This document shows, piece by piece, positions 43,307 through 51,912 of a stretch of 64,000 nt of DNA (its first letter is position 1; each line of letters starts with the position of its first letter). Source of the DNA: Streptomyces cavernae (GTDB lineage Bacteria > Actinomycetota > Actinomycetes > Streptomycetales > Streptomycetaceae); contig NZ_RPDJ01000016.1 in the NCBI RefSeq assembly GCF_004023625.1, forward strand, positions 62,001-126,000, read 5' to 3'. The notes under the pieces were generated by a model. That model was not told the origin of the DNA. It saw only the letters and a list, made by a program, of their open reading frames with translations, and made no database searches. Position numbers and translations under genes: made by a program.

Positions 43307-43446
43307 TCCGCCGAGTCCGGCACGTCCGGAGCCGGGGACCCACCGAACTTGGGGTGAATCGGTCCAACTGCCCTCCGGGGCAAGGATCGTAGGGCAAACC
43401 TTCCGGAACAACCCGCCCGAACCCGACAGCTAACCCGGTAGGCGGA
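43307..43446 (+). ncRNA. ydaO/yuaA-type c-di-AMP riboswitch
   Basis: The conserved segments occur in order: GAGCCGGGGACCCA (43330-43345 region), CTTGGGGTGAATCGG, GGGCAAACCTTCCGG, and CCCGAACCCGACAGCTAACC then GGTAGGCGG. P1 can pair TCCGCC (43307-43312) with GGCGGA (43441-43446). This matches the actinobacterial ydaO consensus upstream of cell-wall hydrolase genes. Binding of c-di-AMP would be expected to turn expression off. A GGAG-TCGC-CTCC mini-hairpin that overlaps the ribosome site follows directly. Confidence 0.9.
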
Positions 43447-43467
43447 TTACGGAAGGAGTCGCCTCCC

Positions 43468-45417
43468 TTGGCGTCGCACCGCAGAGAGCGGATCAACACC
43501 CCTGGGGGGACCGGTCTACGGACCCCCGCCCTCGCCACGGCGGCCCTCGGCTCCGTGGCCCTGCTCGGCCAGACGGCGGATGCAGCGTCGGTGGCCGAAG
43601 TGAAGCCCAGCCGTGAGGAAGTCCAGGACCGCATCGACAGCCTCTACCAGCGAGTGGAGACGGAGTCCGAGCGGACCAACTCGACCCGGCAGCGGTCGGC
43701 GGCGGAGCGCAGGCGCGGCGGAGCTGGTCCCCTTGACGCCGTCTCGCGGCGCGCCCCGAGCGGCAACGAAGCACGCCAAGGGTCGAGTTCCTTCGTGGCC
43801 TCCCCGTACGGCACCGGTTCCGTCCCCTCTCCGCGCCAGGGCTCGACGCCGGCTCGGCCGCCGGCCGACGGTGCCGCGCTGTTGAGCCTGGTCGCCAGCC
43901 GTCAGGCAGAGACGATCGCCGACGCTCCGGCCGCCCAGCGGACCGAGACGGGGCCCAAGGCGCTCGAGGCGTCCCCCCGCGCCCTGGAGGCGCCCAAGGC
44001 GCTCGAAGCACCGAGGGCGCTCGGGAGTTCGAAGGCCCTGGACGTCCTCAAGGGCATTGAGGCCGTCACCGGGCCTCCCACCGACCTCCAGGCCAAGAAG
44101 ACGTCCACCCAGCAGAAGCTGCGGCAGGCCCGGGAGTTGCTCTCGAAGGTGACCGGCTCCACGACGGGAGCCGTGACCGGGGGCATGAAGGCGCTGGAGG
44201 CCGGACCGACGGCGCAGACGCAGCCCTGGGCACAGCCGCAGCCGCAGACGCAGACGCAGATGCCGGTACAGGGGCAGATGCCGGCACAGGCACAGATGCC
44301 GGCACAGGCGCAGATGCCGGCACAGGTGCAGGCACCCTCGGCGCTGGACGCATCGGCAACCGCCCAGCCGTGGGCCCTGGCCCAGACCCAAGCCCAACCC
44401 CAGGCACAGACTCAGGAGCCTGCTCAGCAGCAGACCGGGTCCTGGCCGACGCTCGGCGGGGGTGCGCAGCAGTTCCAGGGAGCGGCCTTCGCCGCCGACC
44501 CGTTGCAGTCGGGCTTCCCGACCGACACGCTCGTCGGACTGCCCCTGGACGCCGGAGCCGGGCTGCCTACCCAGACCGGCGGGGGCCTCCCCTCCGGGAT
44601 AGCCGGGGCCATGGGCACGGGCATGCCCACGGGGTCCGTCGGCACGGGCACCGGCACCGGCACCGGCACCGGCACCGGTATGGGCATGGCCAACGCCATG
44701 CAGGCCGGCTACCCCGCCGACCCGATGCAGTCGGGCTTCCCGACCGACACGCTCGTCGGACTGCCCCTGGACGCCGGAGCCGGGCTGCCTACCCAGACCG
44801 GCGCAGGTTTTCCGGGGGTCATGGACACCGGCGCGATGGCCACCATCGGGATGGCCAACACCGGGATGGCCACCACCGGGATGGCGAACGCGACCACCGG
44901 CAGCGGTGTCGCCATAGGCACTCAGACGGGCTTCTCCGCGGACACCCTGGTCGGTCTCCAGACGGGCGCCGCCTCGGGTCTCCCGACGGGTGGCGGCACC
45001 GGCTACGCGGCCGGAGCCGGCACCGGCACGCTCGGCTCCGGCTCCGGCTCCGGTTCCGCCGACTCCGCCAAGGCCGCGAAAGCCGTCGCCTTCGTCCAGG
45101 CCCAGACCGGGAAACCGTGCGTCTGGGGGGCGAGCGGTCCGGGTTCGTACGACGGTCCGGGGCTGGTCCAGGCCGCGTGGCGGGCCGCCGGAGTGATGCT
45201 CCCGCGTGCCATCTGGGACCAGGTGCAGTCCGGCACCACGCTCGTCTCGGTGGCCGACGCGGTGCCCGGCGACCTGATCTTCTACTACGACGACGTCAGC
45301 CACGTCGGCATCTATGTCGGCGACGGCAAGATGATCCACGCCGCGAACCCCGGCTCGTACGTCAGCGAGGATTCGATCTACTCCATGCCGATCCACAGCG
45401 TGGTACGGCCTGGGTGA
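43468..45417 (+). CDS. NlpC/P60-domain secreted protein lacking the catalytic cysteine
   Basis: 649 residues, TTG start at 43468 with GGAAGGAG 9 bases upstream. A signal peptide (ALATAALGSVALLGQTADA) is followed by a coiled-coil segment, a Lys-Ala-Leu-Glu-Ala repeat region, Gln/Ala/Pro repeats (MPAQAQ), Gly/Thr repeats and three copies of a SGFPTDTLVGLPLDAGAGLP module. The C-terminal NlpC/P60 domain spans about 534-649. In active enzymes the nucleophile lies in YDCSGL; here residues 561-566 read YDGPGL, so Cys and Ser are replaced. A Cys occurs ten residues earlier (PCVWG, 551) where Tyr is usual. The His residues (SHVGIYVGDG near 612; MIHA near 624) remain. It is probably a non-catalytic wall-binding or regulatory protein, controlled by the upstream c-di-AMP riboswitch. 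Confidence 0.88.
   Translation: MASHRRERINTPGGTGLRTPALATAALGSVALLGQTADAASVAEVKPSREEVQDRIDSLYQRVETESERTNSTRQRSAAERRRGGAGPLDAVSRRAPSGNEARQGSSSFVASPYGTGSVPSPRQGSTPARPPADGAALLSLVASRQAETIADAPAAQRTETGPKALEASPRALEAPKALEAPRALGSSKALDVLKGIEAVTGPPTDLQAKKTSTQQKLRQARELLSKVTGSTTGAVTGGMKALEAGPTAQTQPWAQPQPQTQTQMPVQGQMPAQAQMPAQAQMPAQVQAPSALDASATAQPWALAQTQAQPQAQTQEPAQQQTGSWPTLGGGAQQFQGAAFAADPLQSGFPTDTLVGLPLDAGAGLPTQTGGGLPSGIAGAMGTGMPTGSVGTGTGTGTGTGTGMGMANAMQAGYPADPMQSGFPTDTLVGLPLDAGAGLPTQTGAGFPGVMDTGAMATIGMANTGMATTGMANATTGSGVAIGTQTGFSADTLVGLQTGAASGLPTGGGTGYAAGAGTGTLGSGSGSGSADSAKAAKAVAFVQAQTGKPCVWGASGPGSYDGPGLVQAAWRAAGVMLPRAIWDQVQSGTTLVSVADAVPGDLIFYYDDVSHVGIYVGDGKMIHAANPGSYVSEDSIYSMPIHSVVRPG
44505..44803. repeat. 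Two identical 77-bp segments inside the NlpC/P60 gene
   Basis: 44505-44581 and 44727-44803 are identical at the DNA level, 222 bp apart and in frame. A third, diverged copy begins near 44920. DNA identity points to recent duplication or gene conversion. Confidence 0.9.
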
Positions 45418-45432
45418 CCTGCTGACGCTACG

Positions 45433-45502
45433 TATTGAAACGTGTCGCATGTTGAAACGTGTCGCACGCGCGCGTGGGATGTTCGCCTCTCACGCGCGCG
45501 TG
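45433..45502. terminator. Direct and palindromic repeats between convergent genes
   Basis: TTGAAACGTGTCGCA occurs twice (near 45435 and 45453, period 18). The palindrome CACGCGCGCGTG then occurs at 45465-45476 and 45491-45502, able to form a 12-bp hairpin with a 14-base loop. Probable terminator between the NlpC/P60 gene and the small membrane-protein gene. Confidence 0.6.
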
Positions 45503-45540
45503 GCGTTTGACGGAGCGGGTCAGCTCATAGGGACACCGGG

Positions 45541-45894
45541 TCAGGTCCAGAGGACCGCGATGAAGATGTTCGCCGTGGTCAGCAGCCCGACCAGGCCGAA
45601 GAGTCGCTTGTCCACCGTCTCCTCGTCGCGCTGGACGTAGACCAGGCCGAGGATCACGATCAGCAGGGCCAGCTTGACGCCGATCTTGACGTTGTTGACC
45701 GGGTCGTCGTCGGCCTGGTTGAGACCCACCAGGACCACGCCCGTAACCAGCATGGTCAGCGCGCCGTGCAGCATCGCGGGGACGAAGCGGGCGGTACCCG
45801 CGCCCATCGCCTTCATCTGGGTGAGGAATCCGCCGAGGAGGGACGCGATGCCGACAATGTGCAGGCCTACGAAGAGGTGGATGAGTACGTCCAT
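45541..45894 (-). CDS. Small four-helix membrane protein
   Basis: 117 residues with four hydrophobic segments (LIHLFVGLHIVGIASLLGGF, MLHGALTMLVTGVVLVGL, VKLALLIVILGLVYV, FGLVGLLTTANIFIAVLW). The first His and the later His-containing helix resemble small heme or copper-resistance-like membrane proteins, but I do not recognise the family. The start at 45894 (MDVLIHLF) was chosen as the first residue of helix 1. Frames further upstream are Cys/Arg-rich shadow sequence. Confidence 0.75.
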   Translation of the reverse strand: MDVLIHLFVGLHIVGIASLLGGFLTQMKAMGAGTARFVPAMLHGALTMLVTGVVLVGLNQADDDPVNNVKIGVKLALLIVILGLVYVQRDEETVDKRLFGLVGLLTTANIFIAVLWT

Positions 45895-46355
45895 GGCGGG
45901 GAGCCTAATCGTGGGCTTCCGACCCCCTGCGCGCGGCCCCTTGCCCCGTGCAGCCGCCGCGCACCTCCTGGCGCCCGGCGGCCTCGCTGCGCACCCGAGC
46001 GGGCACGGACGCGTGCACGACCACCAAGCGTGCGGCATGCACAACGCGCCCGCATAACACCCCGGCTGCGCCTGTGGGCTTGTATCCACCGCATCGGTCA
46101 GCGGACCGCGTGAAGCGGCGGCGCCATGCCGGGATCATGTACGCATACGGTCTCGCGCCGGTAAACGGGGAACATTTCCGCACAATGCGTTATCCCTTCG
46201 TACCTCGCGGGTCTAGCGTCCTCTCTCAGGTGACCGGCTCCCCACCGCCGCCCGGGCCAGGGGCGGCCGTCGGGCACCACCACCGAGAAAGTCCGGCGGC
46301 GGTCCGCTCCCCCTGTGCGGGCCGCCGCCGGACGCGTGACTCCCTCGCCTCCTCG
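45895..46355. other. Gap between the small membrane protein and MocR gene
   Basis: 461 bp without a supported gene. A lower-GC segment (46130-46220) with ACGCATACGG and GCGTTATCCCTTCG probably contains the promoter of the small membrane-protein gene. The part nearest the MocR stop is GC-rich. Confidence 0.4.
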
Positions 46356-47801
46356 TCAACCGCCGATCTCCCGCAGCGCCTGCCCCAGCGCCGTCACTCC
46401 CGCCTCGATCACCGCTGCGGGCGTGGCGGCGTAGCCGAGGAGCAATCCTGGCGGCCCGGGGAGTTGGCGATGCCAGGACAAAGGGTGGGTCTTCACACCG
46501 TGGGCGACCGCTGCCGCCGCCAGTTCGGTGTCCGCGAACGCCGCCGCTTCGAACGTGACCAAGAGGTGCAGCCCCGCCGCCGCTCCCCGTACCACCGCCC
46601 TCGGCAGATGCCGCCGGATCGCCTCCGTCATGGCGTCCCGGCGACGGCGATGGCGTCGACGCAGCATGCGCAGATGCCGTTCCAGTTCGCCCGACTCCAT
46701 GAGGCGCGCGAGGACGAGTTGAGGGAGGGCGGCGTTGCCAAGGTCCGCGAAGCGCTTGGCGTCGACCAGTGTGTCGCGGTAGCGCGGGGGCGCGAGCACC
46801 CATCCTGTGCGCAAAGCGGGCGCGAGCAGCTTGGACACACTGCCGGCGTAGCAGACCCGCTCCGGCACCATGGAACGCAAAGCCGGGACCGGCGCCCGGT
46901 CGTAACGGTGCTCGGCGTCGTAGTCGTCCTCCAGCACCACTCCACCCCAAGCCATGAGCTCCCGCCGCCGTGCCCCGCCGAGCACGACGCCGGTCGGAAA
47001 CTGATGCGCGGGCGTCAGGGCCACGGCCCCCACCCCCTGTTCGCGCAGTGCGTCGACCCGTACGCCGTCCTCGTCCAAGGGAACCGGTGGCGTCTCGAGC
47101 CCTTGGTTCCGCAAGTGCTGCCGCACTCCCAGCGACCCCGGCTCCTCCACCCCGATCGCCCTGATGCCGTCCTCCCGCAGCACGGTCCCGATCAGCCCCA
47201 GCGCCTGCGCGGTCCCGGCCACGATCAGGACCTCCCGGGGGTCGGCCGCGATCCCCCGGTACCGAGCCAGCCAGTACGCGACGGCCCGCCGTAGTTCCTC
47301 CGTTCCCCGCGGATCCCCGTACCCGAACCCGGACGTGGGCAGCTCCGCCAGCACCGCCCGCTCGGCCCGCAGCCAGGCAGCCCGCGGAAACGCCGCGAGA
47401 TCGGGCGCACCTGGGGAGAGATCGATCCTGGACGGCAGGACGCGCACAGCGTCGAAGACGTGCACTGTGGGCGGCGTGGTGAACAGGGCCTCTGCGGAGG
47501 GTGTTCGGCCGATCCCTCTCGCTTGCTCCACGGGCGCCCCCGGCACCGCGACCACCACCGTGCCGCCACGCCCCCGCCCTTCCACATGCCCGTCCTCCGA
47601 CAGGCGCTGGTATGCCTCCGTCACCACGCCCCGCGACACACGCAGGTCCGCGGCGAGGGCACGGGTGGCCGGGAGGCGGCTGCCGAGAGGGAGACGCCCG
47701 TCGGAGATCGCCTGCCGCAGCCGCTCCGCCAGCCATTCGGCCCGCCGCCCGAACGGCGCTTCCCTGATGTCCAGTTGCAGAAAATCCGCCCCCGCGGACA
47801 T
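46356..47801 (-). CDS. MocR-family (GntR HTH plus aminotransferase fold) regulator
   Basis: 481 residues from ATG 47801 (MSAGADFLQLDIRE). The N-terminal winged HTH (LPATRALAADLRVSRGVVTEAYQRL) is followed by a fold-type I aminotransferase domain with the PLP lysine in YAGSVSKLLAPALRTGW and the Asp/Tyr motif VLEDDYDAEHRYD. Such proteins are PLP-sensing transcription regulators, often of pyridoxal or amino-acid genes. The frame is open up to a GTG at 48026, which would add 75 Ser/Ala/Pro repeat residues. The shorter start is preferred because the longer one leaves only 28 bp to the divergent methyltransferase gene and family members start near here. Confidence 0.88.
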   Translation of the reverse strand: MSAGADFLQLDIREAPFGRRAEWLAERLRQAISDGRLPLGSRLPATRALAADLRVSRGVVTEAYQRLSEDGHVEGRGRGGTVVVAVPGAPVEQARGIGRTPSAEALFTTPPTVHVFDAVRVLPSRIDLSPGAPDLAAFPRAAWLRAERAVLAELPTSGFGYGDPRGTEELRRAVAYWLARYRGIAADPREVLIVAGTAQALGLIGTVLREDGIRAIGVEEPGSLGVRQHLRNQGLETPPVPLDEDGVRVDALREQGVGAVALTPAHQFPTGVVLGGARRRELMAWGGVVLEDDYDAEHRYDRAPVPALRSMVPERVCYAGSVSKLLAPALRTGWVLAPPRYRDTLVDAKRFADLGNAALPQLVLARLMESGELERHLRMLRRRHRRRRDAMTEAIRRHLPRAVVRGAAAGLHLLVTFEAAAFADTELAAAAVAHGVKTHPLSWHRQLPGPPGLLLGYAATPAAVIEAGVTALGQALREIGG

Positions 47802-47826
47802 CGAGGGCCGCGAAGGTACCGAATGC

Positions 47827-47960
47827 ACCGAGGACACGGAGGGTGCCGGGGACGCGGAGAGTGCCGAGGACGCGGAGGGCGCCGAGGACGCGGAGGGCGC
47901 CGGGGACGCGGAGGGTGCCGGGGAGGCGGAGGGTGCCGGGGAGGCCGAAGATACCGAAGG
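47827..47960. repeat. 18-bp tandem repeat at the MocR/methyltransferase divergence
   Basis: Seven to eight GGTGCCGGGGACGCGGAG-like units with period 18. They lie in the intergenic gap if MocR starts at 47801, or encode (SASPAP)n if it starts at 48026. Confidence 0.9.
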
Positions 47961-48054
47961 CGCCAAGAGCTTCGGCGCCCCAAATACTTTGGCCCTGTTA
48001 TCGGCGCTCCCTTTGGACCTGTTCACCGAGCCATTCTGGCCCGAGGGTCAACTC

Positions 48055-49017
48055 ATGACCATGAACACCTCCGCAGACACCGACACTTACACGCAGACCG
48101 ACACGAACGTGGGCGCAAGCATGGGCACAGCCATGGGCACGGGCATGGGCACAGGATGGGCTGAGGCAACGAACTCGGCCTATGTGCACGGCTATTCCGC
48201 GCACGAGTCCCAGCGCCTCGGCGACCAGGCCGACACCCTCGCGGAACTCCTCCACGCCGGCACGGTCTACCCACCGGGCAGTCGCGTCCTGGAGGCCGGC
48301 TGTGGCGTCGGCGCCCAGACCGTTCACCTGGTGGCGGCGAGCCCGGAGGCCCATTTCACCGCGGTCGACATCTCCGTCGCGTCTCTGGACCAGGCGCGCG
48401 CCCGAGTACCGGCCACCGCCCGGGTCCGATGGCTCCACGCCGACCTCTTCGATCTCCCCTTCCCCGAGGACGAGTTCGACCACGTCTTCGTCTGCTTCGT
48501 CCTGGAACACATCCCCGACCCGCAGAGGGCCCTCACCGCCCTGCGCCGTGTACTGCGCCCCGGTGGCACTCTCACCGTCATCGAGGGCGACCACGGCTCC
48601 GCCTTCTTCCACCCCGACAGCACCTACGCCCATGCCGCGATCGACTGCCAGATCCAACTCCAGGCCATGGCCGGCGGCAACGCCCTGCTGGGCCGCCGCC
48701 TCCACCCGCTGCTCACCGCCGCCGGCTACGAGAACGTCGTGGTCCGTCCGCGCACGGTCTACGCCGATCGCTCCCGTCCCAGCCTCGTCGAGGGCTTCAC
48801 GCGCAACACCTTCACCGCCATGATCGAAGCCGTACGGGACGAGGCCCTGTCGGCGGGTCTGACCACCCCCGTGGACTGGGACCGAGGCGTCGAAAGCCTC
48901 CGCCGGACCGCCGAGGGAGACGGCACCTTCCACTACACGTTCTTCAAGGCGGAGGCCACGAACCCAGGTCGTTCAAGGGTGCCGGACCGACCGGCGAACC
49001 CGGTCCGGCGGGACTGA
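48055..49017 (+). CDS. Class I SAM-dependent methyltransferase
   Basis: 320 residues. An N-terminal Thr/Met/Gly-rich stretch precedes the Rossmann methyltransferase: motif I VLEAGCGVGAQTVHLVA, FTAVDISVASLDQAR, LHADLFDLPFPEDEFDHVFVCFVLEHI, then VLRPGGTLTVIEGDHG. The C-terminal third is a helical substrate cap. It resembles UbiE/Coq5-like small-molecule methyltransferases; the substrate is unknown. The start at 48055 has GAGGG 7 bases upstream. Divergence from the MocR gene suggests possible control by it. Confidence 0.85.
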   Translation: MTMNTSADTDTYTQTDTNVGASMGTAMGTGMGTGWAEATNSAYVHGYSAHESQRLGDQADTLAELLHAGTVYPPGSRVLEAGCGVGAQTVHLVAASPEAHFTAVDISVASLDQARARVPATARVRWLHADLFDLPFPEDEFDHVFVCFVLEHIPDPQRALTALRRVLRPGGTLTVIEGDHGSAFFHPDSTYAHAAIDCQIQLQAMAGGNALLGRRLHPLLTAAGYENVVVRPRTVYADRSRPSLVEGFTRNTFTAMIEAVRDEALSAGLTTPVDWDRGVESLRRTAEGDGTFHYTFFKAEATNPGRSRVPDRPANPVRRD

Positions 49018-49043
49018 CCCCGTCCTCGGCGACCGGACGGACC

Positions 49044-49484
49044 CTACCCACGAAGATCCGCTATGAGCCGAAACCGCTCCAGCACGGCCATCGTGCTGTC
49101 GTCCACGGCGAACGTCTCGTCCCCCAGGGCCTCCCTCATCGCCGCGCTGTGCCAGAACTTCTCATGTGCCGTCCGCCACTCGGCCACACTGGTGTGCCCC
49201 TCGCCCTCGTTCACCGCGTGTTCGAGATCCACCTCGGCGAGCGGCACCACCCGCACGTCCGTGACCTCCATGACGGCTACCAGCCGCTCCTCGGAGTCCG
49301 GGACCGTGTAGCGAAGCCCGGCTTCCGGCAGGGCCTCCCCTTCGTGCTCGAAGTCGACCAGCAGTCCGGTCGTCGTGGTCTTCGATCCGTCAAGGATCGC
49401 GGCGACCAGCCGGTCCCGTAACCTGCCGGGGAAAGCGAACTCCGACCGGGGCAGGGCAGCGAGCTCGCTCTCGTTCCACTCCAT
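49044..49484 (-). CDS. ASCH-domain protein
   Basis: 146 residues: EFAFPGRLRDRLVAAILDGSKTTTTGLL, YTVPDSEERLVAVMEVTDVRVVPLAEV and the ending MAVLERFRLIADL fit the ASCH fold, a PUA-like RNA- or nucleotide-binding beta-barrel. Members of this subgroup include amidohydrolases acting on modified nucleosides, but activity here is not established. Compact, no signal peptide. It converges with the methyltransferase gene (26-bp gap). Confidence 0.85.
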   Translation of the reverse strand: MEWNESELAALPRSEFAFPGRLRDRLVAAILDGSKTTTTGLLVDFEHEGEALPEAGLRYTVPDSEERLVAVMEVTDVRVVPLAEVDLEHAVNEGEGHTSVAEWRTAHEKFWHSAAMREALGDETFAVDDSTMAVLERFRLIADLRG

Positions 49485-49568
49485 GCTTGTCCTCCGTTGT
49501 CAGCAAAAGCTGGTGTCCACACTCCGACGGTGTCTCCGGGCGGACCTCGCTCGGCGTCTCCCGAACCG

Positions 49569-50450
49569 TCACACCAGCCGTCGCGCCGTGGCCCAGCGCG
49601 TCAGCTCATGCCGATTGGACAGCTGGAGCTTCCGCAGGACCGCCGAGACATGGGACTCGACCGTCTTGACGGAGATGAAGAGCTGCTTGGCGATCTCCTT
49701 GTAGGCGTAGCCGCGGGCGATGAGACGCAGGACCTCGCGTTCCCGCTGAGTGAGCCGGTCCAGATCCTCGTCCACCGGTGGGGCGTCCGTGGAGGCGAAG
49801 GCGTCCAGGACGAAGCCTGCCAGGCGCGGGGAGAAGACCGCGTCGCCGTCCTGGACGCGGAAGATGGAGTCCACCAGGTCCGTGCCGGTGATCGTCTTGG
49901 TGACGTATCCCCGGGCGCCGCCACGGATGACCCCGATGACGTCCTCGGCGGCGTCGGAGACGGAGAGCGCCAGGAACCGCACCGGCTGCTCGGTGTCGCC
50001 CATCAACCCCGAGCAGCGCCGCAGTACTTCGACGCCACCGCCCCCGGGCAGATGCACATCCAGCAGGACGACCTCGGGCCGGGTGGCCGTGATCACGGAG
50101 ACCGCCTGATCGACGTCGGCGGCCTCTCCGACGACCTCCACCCCGGTCCGTGCGGTCTGCCCGATCTCGGCCTGTACTCCCGTTCGGAACATACGGTGGT
50201 CGTCGACGAGCACGACCCTCACCCGGCGGCCGACGCCGCCGTCCGCTCCGGTGCTCTCCCCCGGCTCGTCCGGCTCGGTGACGCCGGGATCGCTCGACGC
50301 GCCCGGTATGTCCGCCGTGTTCCGGGCCGCGGGTTCGCCGGCTCCGGCGCCTGACGTCAGACCGCTGGACACACCGCCCGCAGGCGGCTCGTTCGCCCCC
50401 GTCGCACCGCCCGGCGTTGCTGCGTCGGCTGCCCCGTTCGCATCGCTCAT
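49569..50450 (-). CDS. LuxR/NarL-family response regulator
   Basis: 293 residues. A 75-residue Gly/Ala/Pro-rich leader (uncommon for this family) is followed by a receiver domain: VVLVDDHRMFRTGV acidic pocket, phospho-acceptor Asp in VVLLDVHLPGGGG near residue 130, and the Lys in GYVTKTITG. The C-terminal LuxR HTH is LTQREREVLRLIARGYAYKEIAKQLFISVKTVESHVSAVLRKL. Its ATG overlaps the kinase stop (ATGA), so it is the cognate partner of the PspC-type kinase. It probably controls envelope-stress genes, including the divergent PspC gene. Confidence 0.95.
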   Translation of the reverse strand: MSDANGAADAATPGGATGANEPPAGGVSSGLTSGAGAGEPAARNTADIPGASSDPGVTEPDEPGESTGADGGVGRRVRVVLVDDHRMFRTGVQAEIGQTARTGVEVVGEAADVDQAVSVITATRPEVVLLDVHLPGGGGVEVLRRCSGLMGDTEQPVRFLALSVSDAAEDVIGVIRGGARGYVTKTITGTDLVDSIFRVQDGDAVFSPRLAGFVLDAFASTDAPPVDEDLDRLTQREREVLRLIARGYAYKEIAKQLFISVKTVESHVSAVLRKLQLSNRHELTRWATARRLV

Positions 50451-51733
50451 GACGTCTCCGCCCTCTCCATCTCCAGCTCGACCTCCGTGCCGCCCCCGGG
50501 TACCGCGCGGAGGCGGGCCGTGCCGCCGTTGCGCTCCATACGGCCGATGATCGATTCTCTAACGCCCATGCGGTCGGCGGGTATCGCGTCGAGGTCGAAG
50601 CCGGGGCCCCGGTCACGGACCGACACGAAAACCGTACTGCCCTCGACCTCGGCGAAGACCTGTACCGCGCCGCCCTCGCCACCGTACTTGGCGGCGTTCA
50701 CCATCGCTTCCCGCGCGGCCTGCATCTGTGCTCCCACCCGTTCGTCGAGCGGGCAGTCGCCGACCACCACGACCTCTATGGGCACGCCGTGCTTGTCCTC
50801 CACTTCGGCGGCATTGCGCCGCACGGCCTCGGCGACGGTCCCGGGCTCGTCGTCCTCGTCCTTGCCGGTGCCTTCCGGTTTGTAGAGCCAGGCGCGCAGG
50901 TCGCGCTCCTGGGCGCGCGCGAGGCGGCGCACTTCGCCGGGGTTGTCCGCGTTGCGCTGTATCAGCGTCAGCGTGTGCAGAACGGAGTCGTGGACGTGGG
51001 CGGCGACCTCCGCGCGTTCCTGGGCGCGGATGCGCATCAGCCGTTCCTGGGAAAGGTCCTGGGTCATGCGCACGAGGTAGGGACCGGCCAGCAGGGCTAT
51101 GCCGACGAGCACGGCGAGCGCGGCCTGGAGGACCGAACTGAGGTGGGCGGCGGAGCCCTGGAGGACGAATATCCCGGAGACGCCCGCGGTGACCAGCAGC
51201 ACGCCGGCCGCTGAACGGGCGAGCGTGATCGTGCGCCGGCGGCGGCCCACCTCCACCCAGCGGGCCCGCCGTGCGTTGTCGGCCTGGCGCCACACCAGCG
51301 CGACGCCCGCACCGACGAGCACTGCTGGCAGCAGATAGGCCTTGGCGCCACTGCCGAGATCCACATTGCCGATGAAGATCAGGGTCACCACGACCATCGC
51401 CAGCAGAGCGACGATCTGACCTCTGTCGGGCTTTCGGGCGACCAGCCTGCGGCGGCCGTCGGGCGACACCTCCGCCGTCAGGGCGGAGGGCCGCTCGGCA
51501 TCCACCCCGCCGACGCCGAGCGGAACGAAGAACCAGAAAGCCGCGTACAGCAGCGCGCCGAGGCCGTCCGCCGTGAACAAGCCGACGAAGGCGACTCGTA
51601 CCCAGATCACGGGCAGTCCGAGATGCCCGGCGAGCCCCCGCGCCACCCCTCCCAGCCAGCGTCCGTCGCTGCTGCGATAGAGCTTGCGCGGCGGCCGCGG
51701 TGCGTCGAGTGGAACTGCTGCGGCTTCCGGCAT
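50447..51733 (-). CDS. PspC-domain sensor histidine kinase
   Basis: 428 residues from ATG 51733 (MPEAAAVPLD). An N-terminal PspC domain (KLYRSSDGRWLGGVARGLAG ... FWFFVPLGVGG) with membrane helices is followed by three to four more hydrophobic segments, a HisKA_3 dimerisation region with the phospho-acceptor in AAHVHDSVLHTLTL (near 248), and a HATPase domain (N-box EAMVNAAKYGGEG, G1 VRDRGPGFD, G2 GVRESIIGRMERNGG). The start is uncertain: an ATG at 51769 is also in frame. A LiaS/PspC-like sensor of cell-envelope stress is inferred from the domain make-up and the divergent PspC/toastrack gene. Confidence 0.92.
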   Translation of the reverse strand: MPEAAAVPLDAPRPPRKLYRSSDGRWLGGVARGLAGHLGLPVIWVRVAFVGLFTADGLGALLYAAFWFFVPLGVGGVDAERPSALTAEVSPDGRRRLVARKPDRGQIVALLAMVVVTLIFIGNVDLGSGAKAYLLPAVLVGAGVALVWRQADNARRARWVEVGRRRRTITLARSAAGVLLVTAGVSGIFVLQGSAAHLSSVLQAALAVLVGIALLAGPYLVRMTQDLSQERLMRIRAQERAEVAAHVHDSVLHTLTLIQRNADNPGEVRRLARAQERDLRAWLYKPEGTGKDEDDEPGTVAEAVRRNAAEVEDKHGVPIEVVVVGDCPLDERVGAQMQAAREAMVNAAKYGGEGGAVQVFAEVEGSTVFVSVRDRGPGFDLDAIPADRMGVRESIIGRMERNGGTARLRAVPGGGTEVELEMERAETS

Positions 51734-51912
51734 GCCAACGATGGTCACATGCGGCGCGGTCCGGGGCATCAGGGTCGACCCCCGATACTCCCCTGATCTT
51801 CACACGCCCATGGTTCGAACAACTCCCGGGCCGCTCGTCAGGGGCGGATATCAGGGTTCGGCCAGGGTCATCCCGACTGCCGCGCGACCGCCGTGCCCGT
51901 CACCATGGACGC

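Noticed and set aside
46136..47294. Plus-strand frame beginning MYAYGLAPVNGEHF
   Set aside because: The first 30 residues look protein-like but the frame continues antisense through MocR without a stop and without a ribosome site.
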